The notes below the pieces were generated by a model. It searched no databases, had not been told where the DNA came from, and was given only the letters and a program-made list of their open reading frames with translations. The position numbers and the translations under genes were made by a program. Shown piece after piece: positions 28,024-38,132 of a stretch of DNA of 64,000 nt (position 1 is the stretch's first letter; the number at the start of each line of letters is the position of its first letter). The DNA is from Rhizobium sp. (lineage in GTDB: Bacteria; Pseudomonadota; Alphaproteobacteria; Rhizobiales; Rhizobiaceae). The stretch lies in the NCBI GenBank assembly GCA_003527225.1, contig DPXQ01000044.1, positions 1-64,000 on the forward strand, given 5' to 3'.

Positions 28024-30966
28024 ATGACCGACACCACAGAAAAAGTAGACTATTCTTCCACTCTCTATCTGCCCCAGACCGACTTCCCGATGCGCGCGGG
28101 CCTGCCGCAGAAGGAACCGGAAATGGTGGCCCGATGGCAGCAGATGGGCCTCTACAAGCAGCTGCGCGCCTCCGCCGCCGGCCGCGAGAAGTTCGTCCTG
28201 CACGATGGCCCGCCCTATGCCAACGGTAACATCCATATCGGCCACGCGCTGAACAAGATCCTGAAAGACGTCATCACCCGCTCGTTCCAGATGCGCGGCT
28301 ATGATTCCAACTACGTTCCTGGCTGGGACTGCCACGGCCTGCCGATCGAATGGAAGATCGAGGAAAAATACCGCGAGAAGGGCAAGAACAAGGACGAGGT
28401 CCCGGTCAACGAATTCCGCCAGGAATGCCGCGATTTCGCCGCCGGCTGGATCAAGATCCAATCGGAGGAGTTCAAGCGCCTCGGCATCGAGGGCGACTTC
28501 GAGAACCCCTACACGACCATGGCCTTCCATGCCGAAGCCCGCATCGCCGGGGAACTGTTGAAGATCGCCAGGAGCGGGCAGCTCTATCGCGGTTCCAAGC
28601 CCGTCATGTGGTCGGTGGTCGAGCGCACGGCGCTGGCCGAGGCTGAAGTCGAATATGCGGATGTCGAGAGCGACGCGATCTGGGTGAAGTTCCCCGTAGT
28701 GCAATCGGTTGGCCCCGCGCAAATTAAGGATGGAAAAGCGGTTCTTCCTGATTGGATTGTAGGTGGCGTTTCAATCGTCATTTGGACGACTACTCCATGG
28801 ACGATCCCCGGCAACCGCGCCATCGCTTTTTCGTCGCGTTACCCTTACGGTCTTTACGAGGTGACAAGCGCCGAGAATGATTTCGGTCCACAGCCGGGCG
28901 AGAAGCTCATCTTCGCCAAGCGTCTCGCCGAAGATGCTGCCACCAAAGCCAAGCTGACCATCAAGCTGGTGCGCGACGTGACGGGTGCCGAACTCGGCGC
29001 AATTACCTGCGCCCACCCGCTGAAGGATCTCGGCTACACCTTCCCCGTCCCCCTGCTCGACGGCGACCACGTCACCGACGATGCAGGCACCGGCTTTGTG
29101 CACACCGCGCCCAGCCATGGTCGCGAGGACTTTGATGCGTGGATGCTCCACGCGCGCGATCTCGAAGCGCGCGGCATCGACACGAAGATCCCGTTCCCGG
29201 TCGATGATGCCGGCTTCTACACCGCCGACGCGCCCGGCTTTGGTCCGGACCGCGAAGGCGGCCCCGCCCGCGTCATGGATGACAATGGCAAGAAGGGCGA
29301 CGCAAACAAGGCTGTCATCGATGCGCTGATCGCCACGAATACGCTCTTTGCACGTGGCCGCCTGAAGCACTCCTATCCGCATAGCTGGCGTTCCAAGAAG
29401 CCGGTCATCTTCCGCAACACGCCGCAGTGGTTCGTCTATATGGACAAGGACCTTGCCGACGGCACGACGCTGCGCACCCGCGCGCTGAAGGCGATCGACG
29501 ACACCCGCTTCGTGCCTGCCGCCGGCCAGAACCGCCTGAGCGCCATGATCGAGAGCCGTCCGGACTGGGTGCTTTCCCGTCAAAGGGCATGGGGCGTGCC
29601 GATCTGCGTCTTCGTCGACGAGAAGGGTGAAATCCTTCAGGACGAGGCGGTCAATGCCCGCATCCTCGAGGCCTTCGAAAAGGAAGGCGCCGATGCCTGG
29701 TTCGCCGAAGGCGCGCGCGAGCGCTTCCTGGCCTCCCGCGCCAACGAGCCGTGGAAGCAGGTGACCGACATTCTCGACGTCTGGTTCGATTCAGGGTCTA
29801 CCCACACCTTCACGCTCGAAGATCGTCCGGACCTCAAATGGCCGGCCGACGTCTATCTCGAAGGCTCCGACCAGCATCGCGGCTGGTTCCATTCCTCGCT
29901 TCTGGAAAGCTGCGCGACGCGCGGCCGCGCGCCCTACAACGCCGTCATCACCCATGGCTTCACCATGGACGAGAAGGGCGAAAAGATGTCGAAGTCCAAG
30001 GGCAACGTCGTTGCGCCCCAGGACGTGATGAAGGAATCGGGCGCCGATATCCTGCGCCTCTGGGTCATGACCACCGACTACTGGGAAGACCAGCGTCTCG
30101 GCAAGACGATCATCCAGACCAACATCGACGCCTATCGCAAGCTTCGCAACACCATCCGCTGGATGCTCGGCACGCTCGCCCACGACACGGGCGAAGAGAT
30201 CGCCTACGCCGACATGCCGGAACTCGAAAAGCTGATGCTGCATCGGCTGTCGGAACTCGACGAGCTGGTGCGCGAAGGCTACGACGCCTTCGCCTTCAAG
30301 AAGATCGTCCGCGCGCTGATCGACTTCTCGAACGTCGAACTCTCGGCCTTCTACTTCGACATCCGCAAGGATGCACTCTATTGTGATGCGCCGTCGAGCC
30401 CGCGCCGTCGCGCGAGCCTTGCCGTCATCCGCAAGCTGTTCGATTGCATCGTGACCTGGCTCGCGCCGATGCTGCCCTTCACGACCGAGGAAGCCTGGCT
30501 GTCGCGCAATCCGTCCGCCGTTTCGGTCCATCTGGAACAGTTCCCGGAGGTGCCCGCCGAATGGCGCAATGATGCGCTCGAAGCCAAGTGGGAGAAGGTG
30601 AAGAAGGTCCGCACGGTCGTCACCGGCGCGCTCGAGATCGAGCGCAAGGACAAGAGGATAGGTTCCTCGCTCGAAGCCGCGCCCGTTGTCCATGTTGCCG
30701 ATCCCGAGCTGTTCATGGCTCTCGAAGGGCAGGATTTTGCGGAGATCTGCATCACGTCCGCGATCGCCGTTGTGGCCGATGAGGGCCCGGCCGATGCCTT
30801 CCGCCTCGACGAGGTGGCCAAGGTCTCCGTCGAGCCGAAACTCGCCGAGGGCAAGAAATGCGCCCGCTCATGGCGGATCACCAGCGACGTCGGTTCCGAT
30901 CCGGATTATCCGGAGGTTTCCGCACGCGATGCGGCGGCGCTGCGAGAAATTGCGGCTCGCCATTAG
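28024..30966 (+). CDS. ileS: isoleucyl-tRNA synthetase
   Basis: 980 residues. The class I signatures are [18 protein letters not shown] (HIGH) and MSKSKGNVV (KMSKS). An editing CP1 domain contains [15 protein letters not shown] and [18 protein letters not shown]; the anticodon-binding domain follows. It lacks the C-terminal zinc-binding cysteines of the E. coli enzyme, as usual in alphaproteobacteria. The ATG at 28024 ([20 protein letters not shown]) is the conserved rhizobial start; upstream in-frame sequence is not family-like. Codon use is unusually AT-rich between about 28700 and 28860, within the editing domain. Confidence 0.97.
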   Translation: MTDTTEKVDYSSTLYLPQTDFPMRAGLPQKEPEMVARWQQMGLYKQLRASAAGREKFVLHDGPPYANGNIHIGHALNKILKDVITRSFQMRGYDSNYVPGWDCHGLPIEWKIEEKYREKGKNKDEVPVNEFRQECRDFAAGWIKIQSEEFKRLGIEGDFENPYTTMAFHAEARIAGELLKIARSGQLYRGSKPVMWSVVERTALAEAEVEYADVESDAIWVKFPVVQSVGPAQIKDGKAVLPDWIVGGVSIVIWTTTPWTIPGNRAIAFSSRYPYGLYEVTSAENDFGPQPGEKLIFAKRLAEDAATKAKLTIKLVRDVTGAELGAITCAHPLKDLGYTFPVPLLDGDHVTDDAGTGFVHTAPSHGREDFDAWMLHARDLEARGIDTKIPFPVDDAGFYTADAPGFGPDREGGPARVMDDNGKKGDANKAVIDALIATNTLFARGRLKHSYPHSWRSKKPVIFRNTPQWFVYMDKDLADGTTLRTRALKAIDDTRFVPAAGQNRLSAMIESRPDWVLSRQRAWGVPICVFVDEKGEILQDEAVNARILEAFEKEGADAWFAEGARERFLASRANEPWKQVTDILDVWFDSGSTHTFTLEDRPDLKWPADVYLEGSDQHRGWFHSSLLESCATRGRAPYNAVITHGFTMDEKGEKMSKSKGNVVAPQDVMKESGADILRLWVMTTDYWEDQRLGKTIIQTNIDAYRKLRNTIRWMLGTLAHDTGEEIAYADMPELEKLMLHRLSELDELVREGYDAFAFKKIVRALIDFSNVELSAFYFDIRKDALYCDAPSSPRRRASLAVIRKLFDCIVTWLAPMLPFTTEEAWLSRNPSAVSVHLEQFPEVPAEWRNDALEAKWEKVKKVRTVVTGALEIERKDKRIGSSLEAAPVVHVADPELFMALEGQDFAEICITSAIAVVADEGPADAFRLDEVAKVSVEPKLAEGKKCARSWRITSDVGSDPDYPEVSARDAAALREIAARH

Positions 30967-30973
30967 GGAAATA

Positions 30974-31011
30974 TTACCGGATGATTTGCGCTTTCGCCGA
31001 TCATCCGGTAA
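30974..31011 (+). terminator. hairpin after ileS
   Basis: TTACCGGATGAT and ATCATCCGGTAA, a perfect 12-bp stem with a 14-base loop, beginning eight bases past the ileS stop. No T-run follows, so it may be a weak terminator or an RNA-stabilising structure. The 11-base word AATATTACCGG at its left edge recurs at about 31076-31086. Confidence 0.6.
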
Positions 31012-31105
31012 AACCTGCCTGAAATTGGCCGAAATTCTGCTTCAGGCGGAGTAGAGATATAGTTCGGCCGGGAACAATATTACCGGCGAGGCTGGAAGGG
31101 CATTC

Positions 31106-31735
31106 ATGAAAGCGGCAGATGTGTTGAGAGTTGGCGCCGGGGCAGCAGGCATCATCATCGGTCTCGCGAGCCTCACCGGCTGCGTCGGAAGCCCGACCTA
31201 CGGCACCGACAAGACGGCGATGGAACAGTTGGTGGAAGATGTCGGTTCGGCGGTTTCGATTGGCTCTAACCCGAACAAGAACGCGGGCACGAAATACAAT
31301 CCGCGCCCGGCGCTCGTGATGCCGCCCCAGACTGCAATGAACACCTTGCCTGCCCCGCAGCAGTCGCTCGCCAGCAAGGACAATCCGGATTGGTTGGAGA
31401 CGCCGGAAGATGCGCGTGCGCGTCTGGTCGCAGAAGCCGATGCCAATGCCAACAATCCACGCTATCGCTCGCCGCTGCTCGTCGGTTACGGAACCAACGG
31501 CACGATGACCGAATCGCAGAAGTGGCAGGCCTTCCGCGAGGCGCGCCAGTTGCAGAAGGGTGCCTATCTCGATCAGCGACGCTTCCTGTCCGATCCCCCG
31601 ACGCAATATCGTCAGGTTGCCGAAGCCTCGACTCTCGACGATCTCGGCGAACCCGAGCTCAAGAAGCAGAAGCGTCGGAAGAAGGAAGCCAAGGCTGCCC
31701 AGCAGACAAAGTCATGGTGGGTGCCATTCCAATAA
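31106..31735 (+). CDS. putative lipoprotein of unknown function
   Basis: 209 residues. The N-terminal segment ends in the lipobox LTGC (Cys26), so this is a lipoprotein. The mature part is hydrophilic and proline/glutamine-rich, with the block PDWLETPEDARARLVAEADANANNPRYRSPLL, so likely periplasmic or outer-membrane anchored, and a strongly basic C-terminus (KKQKRRKKEAK) before SWWVPFQ. I know no function. Similar lipoproteins follow ileS in rhizobia by my recollection. A terminator follows. Confidence 0.82.
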   Translation: MKAADVLRVGAGAAGIIIGLASLTGCVGSPTYGTDKTAMEQLVEDVGSAVSIGSNPNKNAGTKYNPRPALVMPPQTAMNTLPAPQQSLASKDNPDWLETPEDARARLVAEADANANNPRYRSPLLVGYGTNGTMTESQKWQAFREARQLQKGAYLDQRRFLSDPPTQYRQVAEASTLDDLGEPELKKQKRRKKEAKAAQQTKSWWVPFQ

Positions 31736-31762
31736 CCTGGCATTCTAGTTTTCAGATTCAAG

Positions 31763-31782
31763 GCAGGCCGGAAACGGCCTGC
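31763..31782 (+). terminator. hairpin terminator after the lipoprotein gene
   Basis: GCAGGCCG / CGGCCTGC, 8-bp stem with a GAAA tetraloop, followed by AACCATTTT. It lies between the lipoprotein and the GNAT gene, so the GNAT gene probably has its own promoter or receives read-through. Confidence 0.7.
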
Positions 31783-31804
31783 AACCATTTTCGGACGGCC
31801 CTTC

Positions 31805-32284
31805 ATGACCTTCACCATTCGCGACGCGACGCCGGATGACGTCGACACCATTCTGCGCTTCATCACCGAACTGGCGATCTTCGAGAAGGCCGAGCACGAG
31901 GTCGAGGCGACCACCGAGAGCCTGACGCAATCCCTGTTCGGTCCTGATGCCGTGACCGGTGCCGCGATCCTTGATATTGATGGCGTCGCTGCCGGTTTCG
32001 CCATCTGGTTCTTCAGCTATTCCACCTGGCAAGCCAGGAACGGGCTTTATCTCGAGGATCTCTATATCAGCCCGCAATATCGCGGCTCCGGGGGCGGCAA
32101 GGCGCTGCTCCGGCATCTGGCGAGGCTTGCCGTCGAGAAGGGCTGCGGACGCTTCGAGTGGAGCGTTCTCGACTGGAATGAGCCGGCGATCCGCGTCTAC
32201 GAGGCGGTCGGCGCCGAGCCGCAGAATGAGTGGATCCGCTATCGGTTGTCGGGGGAGAAGCTGAAGGAATTCGCCGAAGGTTGA
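31805..32284 (+). CDS. GNAT-family N-acetyltransferase
   Basis: 159 residues with an N-terminal TFTIRDATPDDVDTILRFI, a central LYLEDLYISPQYRGSGGGKALL and a C-terminal WSVLDWNEPAIRVYEAVGAEP. The acetyl-CoA loop (RGSGGGKALL) is intact. This pattern is close to eukaryote-type diamine (spermidine) N-acetyltransferase relatives in bacteria, but the substrate is unproven. Convergent with tadA. Confidence 0.88.
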   Translation: MTFTIRDATPDDVDTILRFITELAIFEKAEHEVEATTESLTQSLFGPDAVTGAAILDIDGVAAGFAIWFFSYSTWQARNGLYLEDLYISPQYRGSGGGKALLRHLARLAVEKGCGRFEWSVLDWNEPAIRVYEAVGAEPQNEWIRYRLSGEKLKEFAEG

Positions 32285-32287
32285 GCC

Positions 32288-32737
32288 TCAGCGCTTTTCG
32301 GCGAAGAAATCCTTCAGGATCGTAGAGGCCCTGGTGGCCCCGATGCCGGAATAGACTTCCGGTGCGTGGTGGCAGGTGGGCTGCGAATAGAAGCGCACGC
32401 CGTTTTCGACTGCGCCGCCCTTCGGGTCCTCGGCGCCATAGTAGAGCCGGCGAATCCTGGCAAACGAGATCGCCGCCGCGCACATGGTGCAGGGTTCGAG
32501 CGTGACGTAGAGATCGGCACCGGAGAGCCGCTCGCCGCCGAGGCGTTCTGCGGCCATGCGGATCGCGGCGATTTCGGCGTGCGCTGTAACGTCGTTGAGT
32601 TCGCGGGTGCGGTTTCCGGCCTGCGCGACGACCTTGCCGTCAAGAACGACGACTGCGCCGATGGGCACTTCTCCGCGCCTTCCCGCGGCTTCCGCCTCGT
32701 CGAGCGCCAGATCCATGAAACGATTCGCCACCGGCAT
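32288..32737 (-). CDS. tadA: tRNA-specific adenosine deaminase
   Basis: 149 residues. Converts adenosine 34 of tRNA-Arg to inosine. The zinc site is His53 and Glu55 in TAHAEIAAI with Cys83 and Cys86 in EPCTMCAAA. The start at 32737 has AGGAAA upstream on the minus strand; an upstream ATG 25 codons earlier is not family-like. Divergent from rluB, with 68 bases between. Confidence 0.95.
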   Translation of the reverse strand: MPVANRFMDLALDEAEAAGRRGEVPIGAVVVLDGKVVAQAGNRTRELNDVTAHAEIAAIRMAAERLGGERLSGADLYVTLEPCTMCAAAISFARIRRLYYGAEDPKGGAVENGVRFYSQPTCHHAPEVYSGIGATRASTILKDFFAEKR

Positions 32738-32805
32738 ATGACAATTTCCTCTTAACCAAGGCCTCGTGACCTGATACGACACGCCAAACCACAGGCAAAC
32801 AACAA

Positions 32806-34737
32806 ATGACATTCAAAGACAAGCCTAGGCGCTCCGGGGCCAAGCCATCCGATCGCGACGGAAAACCGTTCGTCCGCAAGACCGCCAAGTCCACCGACAA
32901 GGCGCCGCCGAAGGCTGACAGGACGACCCCGGCACCTGCCGTTGCAGCCGCCGAGGGCATGAAACCCGAGCGCATCTCGAAAATCATGGCGCGTGCGGGT
33001 GTGGCTTCGCGCCGCGATATCGAGCGTATGATCATGGAAGGCCGCGTCAGCCTGAACGGAAAGGTGCTGGATACGCCGGTCGTCAACGCCACGCTTGCCG
33101 ATCGCATCGAGGTGGACGGCGTCGCCATCCGCGGCATCGAACGCACGCGCCTCTGGCTTTACCACAAGCCGTCCGGCCTCGTGACCACCAATTCCGATCC
33201 GGAAGGTCGCCCGACCGTCTTCGACAACCTGCCGGAAGAGCTGCCGCGCGTCATGTCGATCGGCCGCCTCGACATCAACACCGAAGGCCTTTTGCTGCTG
33301 ACCAATGATGGCGGCCTTGCCCGTGTGCTGGAACTGCCGACCACCGGCTGGCTGCGCCGCTACCGCGTCCGCGCCCATGGCGAGATCGATCAGCCGGCGC
33401 TCGACAAGCTGAAGGAAGGCATCGCCGTCGAAGGAGTGCTCTATGGCGCCATCGAGGCCACGCTTGATCGCAAGCAGGGCCACAATGTGTGGATCACCAT
33501 GGGGCTTCGCGAAGGCAAGAACCGAGAGATCAAGAATGTGCTGGGCGCGCTCGGGCTTGAGGTCAACCGGCTGATCCGCATCTCCTACGGTCCCTTCCAG
33601 CTCGGCGATCTGCCGGAAGGCAAGGTGATAGAGGTCCGCGGCCGCATGCTGCGCGATCAGCTCGGACCCCGCCTGATCGAGGACGCCAAGGCCAACTTCG
33701 ACGCCCCGATTTACTCGGCTGCTGCCGCCGATGAAGAGAGCGAGGCACCCGTTGCGGCACCCGAAAAGTCGCAATGGGCCAAACGCGAGAAGTCTGAAGA
33801 CAAGCGCGAAAGGGCTCTTGGACGGCTCGATACCCGCCGCGAGGGCGGCGATGATCGCCGCAAGGGGGCTGCCAAGCGCGAAACGAGAGGCGACGACCGC
33901 CGCGAGGATTTTGGCGACCGGCCGAAGCGTCGTGCTCCCGGCCAGTCGCGCACGGCCAATGTCTGGATGGCGCCCGGCGCCCGTCCTGTCGCCGAAAAGA
34001 CCGCCAGGAACAAGGATGAGGCCGAAACCGCCCAGAAGCGCGCGCCGCGTGCCCGTCCTGAAGGCGCGCCGCAGACCAAGCGCTACGGCCGCACCAAGGA
34101 CGGTCTGCCGACCAGGTCCAAGGGCAAGTTCGATCCGGACCGCAAGGGCGGCAAGCCGTCGTTCGATCGGCCGGACACAGGCCCGCGCGTTGTCGTGAAG
34201 CGCGCCGAGGAGGACAAGGACTGGATTCGCGCCGATGAGCCGGCGAAAAGGGAAGAAGGGGGCGATCGCAAGCGGTCGTTCTCCGAACGCCCGCCGCGTG
34301 GGGATCGTCCCTTCGGCGACAAGCCTCGGGGCGACCGGTCCTTCGGCGACAAGCCACGAGGCGATCGGTCATTCGGCGACAAGCCGCGTGAAGATCGCCG
34401 CCCGCGTTCCGAGGGCGACGAGCGGCCAAGGGCCAGATCCTTTTCGGGCGACCAGCGCTCCGAGCGCGCCCCGCGCGGCGACAAGCCGTACGGTGGCAAG
34501 CCGCGGGAAGACCGTGCATTCGGCGACAAGCCGCGCGCTGCGAGGACCGGCGATGACAGGCCTTCGGGCGGCAAGCCCTTTGGTGGCAAACCCAAGGGCG
34601 GAAAATCATTCGGCGGTAAGCCCTCTTCTTCGAAACCCTATTCCGGCAGGCCGCAGGGTGACCGTCCGGATGGCGGCGGCAGGGGCGGTGCTGGCAAAGG
34701 CAAGGGAATGACGCGCGGTGCGGATCGTCGGCGGTGA
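32806..34737 (+). CDS. rluB: 23S rRNA pseudouridine synthase RluB with long disordered repeat tail
   Basis: 643 residues. Residues 1-50 are basic and disordered; residues 53-100 form an S4 RNA-binding domain (ERISKIMARAGVASRRDIE); residues 115-290 form the RsuA-type synthase with GRLDINTEGLLLLTNDG, where Asp156 is the catalytic aspartate. The remaining ~350 residues are Arg/Lys/Gly/Asp-rich and repetitive (units like FGDKPRGDRS), far beyond the E. coli RluB (291 residues). Such tails are common in rhizobial members and probably bind RNA. The last 20 bases overlap the rsmD start. Confidence 0.93.
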   Translation: MTFKDKPRRSGAKPSDRDGKPFVRKTAKSTDKAPPKADRTTPAPAVAAAEGMKPERISKIMARAGVASRRDIERMIMEGRVSLNGKVLDTPVVNATLADRIEVDGVAIRGIERTRLWLYHKPSGLVTTNSDPEGRPTVFDNLPEELPRVMSIGRLDINTEGLLLLTNDGGLARVLELPTTGWLRRYRVRAHGEIDQPALDKLKEGIAVEGVLYGAIEATLDRKQGHNVWITMGLREGKNREIKNVLGALGLEVNRLIRISYGPFQLGDLPEGKVIEVRGRMLRDQLGPRLIEDAKANFDAPIYSAAAADEESEAPVAAPEKSQWAKREKSEDKRERALGRLDTRREGGDDRRKGAAKRETRGDDRREDFGDRPKRRAPGQSRTANVWMAPGARPVAEKTARNKDEAETAQKRAPRARPEGAPQTKRYGRTKDGLPTRSKGKFDPDRKGGKPSFDRPDTGPRVVVKRAEEDKDWIRADEPAKREEGGDRKRSFSERPPRGDRPFGDKPRGDRSFGDKPRGDRSFGDKPREDRRPRSEGDERPRARSFSGDQRSERAPRGDKPYGGKPREDRAFGDKPRAARTGDDRPSGGKPFGGKPKGGKSFGGKPSSSKPYSGRPQGDRPDGGGRGGAGKGKGMTRGADRRR

Positions 34738-35278
34738 GTTTCGCGGCCGTGTGCTGGCCGCGCCGAAATCGAACGCGATCCGGCCGACCACCGACCGGAC
34801 GCGCGAGAGCCTGTTCAACATCCTGAACCATGCCCATCCGGCAAGTCTCGACGGCACCCGCGTGCTCGATCTTTTCGCCGGTACGGGCGCAGTCGGGCTG
34901 GAGGCGCTGTCGCGCGGCTGCCGCTCGGCACTTTTCGTCGAGAACAGCGTCGAAGGTCGCAGTCTCCTGTGGGAGAATATCGATGCGCTGGGGCTGCATG
35001 GGCGTGCGCGCATGCTTCGCCGTGACGCAACCCAGCTCGGCAGCGCCAACAACATCGAGCCGTTTCATCTGATGTTCGCAGACCCGCCCTACAACAAGGG
35101 GCTCGGAGAGAAGGCTTTCGCAGCTGCCCATGCCGGCGGCTGGCTCATGCCCGGTGCATTGGCCATTCTGGAGGAAAGCGCCGAGGCGACGGTCAGGATG
35201 GACCCCGTCTTCCATTTCCTGGAAGAACGGTCCTTCGGTGACACGAAGATGTATTTTTACGAATACCGGCCGGGTTGA
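34718..35278 (+). CDS. rsmD: 16S rRNA (guanine966-N2)-methyltransferase
   Basis: 186 residues. MRIVGGEFRGRVLAAPKSNAIRPTTDRTRESLFN is the family N-terminus, LDLFAGTGAVGLEALSRG is SAM motif I and FADPPYNKG the catalytic DPPY motif. Methylates G966 of 16S rRNA. Starts with a GTG overlapping rluB by 20 bases, so the two rRNA-modifying genes are translationally coupled. Confidence 0.95.
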   Translation: MRIVGGEFRGRVLAAPKSNAIRPTTDRTRESLFNILNHAHPASLDGTRVLDLFAGTGAVGLEALSRGCRSALFVENSVEGRSLLWENIDALGLHGRARMLRRDATQLGSANNIEPFHLMFADPPYNKGLGEKAFAAAHAGGWLMPGALAILEESAEATVRMDPVFHFLEERSFGDTKMYFYEYRPG

Positions 35279-35306
35279 CGGCCTTCACCCTTGGAGGTGA
35301 CCGCAT

Positions 35307-36191
35307 ATGACCGACGATTTGACGGTGACGGAAGACAGGTCAGTATCGAGACGCGCCGGTGGTCCAACGGTAGCGCTTGCGCTCGGGGCGGGGGGTGCGC
35401 GCGGCTTTGCCCATATTCCCGTTATAGAGGCGCTGGATGAAATGGGTATCACGCCCGTGGCCATCGCCGGCTCCTCGATCGGCGCGATCATCGGCTCGGG
35501 ACTTGCGGCTGGCATGACGGGCCGCGAGATCCGCGACTATACGCTCGAAACGGTTGGCAAGCGGTCCAACGTCGCAAACCGCCTCTGGAGCCTCGGCCCC
35601 GCGACCATGCGCGATGCGCTCGGCGGCTTCCGGCTCGGCCAGTTCAATCTGGAACGGATACTGCGGGCGTTTCTACCCGACGTTCTTCCCGATGATTTCA
35701 GTGGCCTCAAGATTCCGTTCAAGGTGATCGCAACGGACTATTACGGCCAGAAGGAGGTCGTCTGCGAGGACGGCGAACTCTATGAGGCGCTCGCCGCATC
35801 GGCGGCGATCCCGGCGCTCTTCATGCCGGTGCACCGTGGCGGGCGATTGATGGTCGATGGCGGCATCTTCAATCCCGTACCCTACGATCATCTGGCGGGA
35901 ATTGCCGATATCGTGATCGCTGTCGACGTGATCGGGGGCCCCGGAGGAGATATCAGCCAGGTCCCGAACCGGTTGGACAGCCTGTTCGGCGCCACGCAGT
36001 TGATGATGCAGGCCAATCTCGGATTGAAGAGGAAGCTTACCCCGCCGGATATCTTTGTCAGGCCGGAGGTGAACTCCTTCCGCATTCTCGATTTCCTCAA
36101 GGCGCGGCACATCATCGAGTCCAGCGATAGCCTCAAGGACGATCTGAAACGCAGCATCGAAGCGCGTATCGAAGCCGAATTGCGCCGCTAG
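35307..36191 (+). CDS. patatin-like phospholipase
   Basis: 294 residues. The glycine-rich oxyanion loop GAGGARGFAH, nucleophile GSSIG (Ser57) and DGG (Asp184 in MVDGGIFNP) form the patatin Ser-Asp dyad. Similar to the RssA/YlbK group. It may cleave phospholipids or act as an acyl hydrolase; substrate unknown. GGAGGTGA precedes the ATG. Convergent with the CPA2 antiporter gene, with only five bases between stops. Confidence 0.9.
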   Translation: MTDDLTVTEDRSVSRRAGGPTVALALGAGGARGFAHIPVIEALDEMGITPVAIAGSSIGAIIGSGLAAGMTGREIRDYTLETVGKRSNVANRLWSLGPATMRDALGGFRLGQFNLERILRAFLPDVLPDDFSGLKIPFKVIATDYYGQKEVVCEDGELYEALAASAAIPALFMPVHRGGRLMVDGGIFNPVPYDHLAGIADIVIAVDVIGGPGGDISQVPNRLDSLFGATQLMMQANLGLKRKLTPPDIFVRPEVNSFRILDFLKARHIIESSDSLKDDLKRSIEARIEAELRR

Positions 36192-36196
36192 CGGTC

Positions 36197-38020
36197 CTAC
36201 GGTCTGTCCCTTGCTGTGTCGCCGCGCTCGATGATCTCCGTTTCCTCCAAACTGGCGCCGGCCCGCTTCGGCTTCATCAGCGGTTCCGGCCGCACGGGCT
36301 TGTTGTGCAGCATATGCCGTCCCGCAAGAAACCCCTCGGCCGCCTGAATCTGAAGCCGTTCCTCGTCACGTTTGCGGATATCCTCGCCGATCGCGAGCGC
36401 CTCTTCCTCGCTCACGCCGAGGGCTTCAAGCGCCCGCCGACCAAAGAGCAGGCCGGATTCGAGCGTTTCACGCAGTTCGTATTCGACGTTGCGGGCCCTC
36501 AGCGAAAGACTGTGGATGCGGTCATAGGAGCGCACGAAGAGCCGGGCACTTGGATATTCGGCAGTGAGGAGGTCGACGATCTTGTCCGTCGTTTCCTTCT
36601 TCTGCGTGCAGACCGCGACGATATTGGCCCGCTCGATGCCCGCCGCGCGCAGCACGTCGAGACGGGTGCCGTCGCCGAAATAGATGCGGAAGCCGAAGGA
36701 CGCTGCCTGGCGGATACGGTCGGCGGAATCGTCGATGATCGTTACCTCGCGGCCGCTGGCAAGCAGGATCTGCGCGGCGATCTGCGCGAACCGCGAGAAC
36801 CCGATCATCAGCACGTCCGATCCGGCGCCCTCGAAATCCTCCTCCATTTCTTCCCGTTCCTCGCCGGTGATGAAGCGCCGCGAGATCACGGTCCCCAATG
36901 GCGTCAGCGCCATGGTGAGCGTGACGATGGAGATCAGCAGCGAGGATGTCGAACTGGAGAAAAGCTGCGATGTGGTGGCGGTGGTGAACAGCACGAAGCC
37001 GAACTCGCCGCCCTGCGGCAACAGGAACGCGATCCGGACAGCGTCGTTATGGGACGAACCGGCGATGCGGCAAAGCGCGTAGAGGACGGCAGCCTTGATG
37101 ACGATCAGCGCCGGCACGGCGATCAGGATCAAGACCAGATTGTCGACGATGACCCCGATTTCCACGGACAGTCCGACCGCCATGAAGAACAGGGCGAGAA
37201 GAATGCCGCGGAACGGCTCGATATCGGCTTCCAGCTCGTGGCGATAGGAGGATTCGGCCAGCATGACGCCGGAGAGGAAGGCGCCCATGGCCATCGACAG
37301 TCCGGCCAGATGCATCAGCATCGCCGAGCCGAGCACGACGAAGAGCGCAGCGGCGATCATCACTTCGCGCGCTCCCGTCCTCGCAATCACCTGGAAGAGC
37401 GGCGTCAGCAGATAGCGCCCGGCCATGATCATCGCGAAGACCGCCGAGACGGCGATGAGAATATCCACGAAGGCCGATCCGTCGGCGGCCTGTTGGCGGC
37501 TGCCGAGAATGGAGACCATGGCGAGAAGAGGCACGATCGCGAGGTCTTGAAACAACAGGATCGAGAAGGCACGTTGGCCGTAGCGACTGTTCATGTCGCC
37601 GAGATCGTTGAGGAGTTGCAGCGCAAAGGCAGTGGAGGAGAGCGCAAGCCCGAAGCCGACCACGAGGCCACCCCGCCAGCCGGTAATCCCGGCCAGAACC
37701 GATGCCGCGGTCAGCACAAGGCCGGTGATCACCACCTGTGCCGTGCCGAGGCCGAAAATGTCGGCGCGCATGCGCCAGAGGCGCGACGGCTTGAGTTCAA
37801 GTCCGATGACGAAGAGAAGGAAGACGACGCCGAGTTCCGCCACGGCCAGGATCTCGCCCGAGCCGGTGATGAGATTGAGAATCGGACCGATGACGACCCC
37901 GGCGGCGAGGTAGCCGAGAACCGTGCCCAGGCCGAGTTTGCGGAAGATCGGTGCGGCGACGACGGCGCCGCCGAGCAGAAGCAGGGTTTCAGCAAACAGT
38001 GCGTCGGGTGCCGTCGCCAA
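36197..38020 (-). CDS. CPA2-family cation:proton antiporter (KefB/YbaL-like)
   Basis: 607 residues. The N-terminal ~380 residues form the twelve-segment antiporter domain with LLFQDLAIVPLLA and FLLPQGGEFGFVLF. Residues 400-520 form a TrkA-N (RCK) domain with Rossmann start VLMIGFSRFAQIAAQILLASG that can bind NAD(H) or glutathione-type ligands. Likely K+/H+ exchange across the inner membrane. TTG start at 38020 preceded by AAAGGAGA. Long open frames on the opposite strand are shadows. Divergent from pmbA. Confidence 0.9.
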   Translation of the reverse strand: MATAPDALFAETLLLLGGAVVAAPIFRKLGLGTVLGYLAAGVVIGPILNLITGSGEILAVAELGVVFLLFVIGLELKPSRLWRMRADIFGLGTAQVVITGLVLTAASVLAGITGWRGGLVVGFGLALSSTAFALQLLNDLGDMNSRYGQRAFSILLFQDLAIVPLLAMVSILGSRQQAADGSAFVDILIAVSAVFAMIMAGRYLLTPLFQVIARTGAREVMIAAALFVVLGSAMLMHLAGLSMAMGAFLSGVMLAESSYRHELEADIEPFRGILLALFFMAVGLSVEIGVIVDNLVLILIAVPALIVIKAAVLYALCRIAGSSHNDAVRIAFLLPQGGEFGFVLFTTATTSQLFSSSTSSLLISIVTLTMALTPLGTVISRRFITGEEREEMEEDFEGAGSDVLMIGFSRFAQIAAQILLASGREVTIIDDSADRIRQAASFGFRIYFGDGTRLDVLRAAGIERANIVAVCTQKKETTDKIVDLLTAEYPSARLFVRSYDRIHSLSLRARNVEYELRETLESGLLFGRRALEALGVSEEEALAIGEDIRKRDEERLQIQAAEGFLAGRHMLHNKPVRPEPLMKPKRAGASLEETEIIERGDTARDRP

Positions 38021-38132
38021 GCGCTATGTCTCCTTTTTGCATTTCTGGCGGCCGGTGGCCGGGAATCGGCGGCGCTACCCTTGATGCATTCCGTAATGCA
38101 CAATACATGGAGCCGGAATGAAAGGCCAAGTC

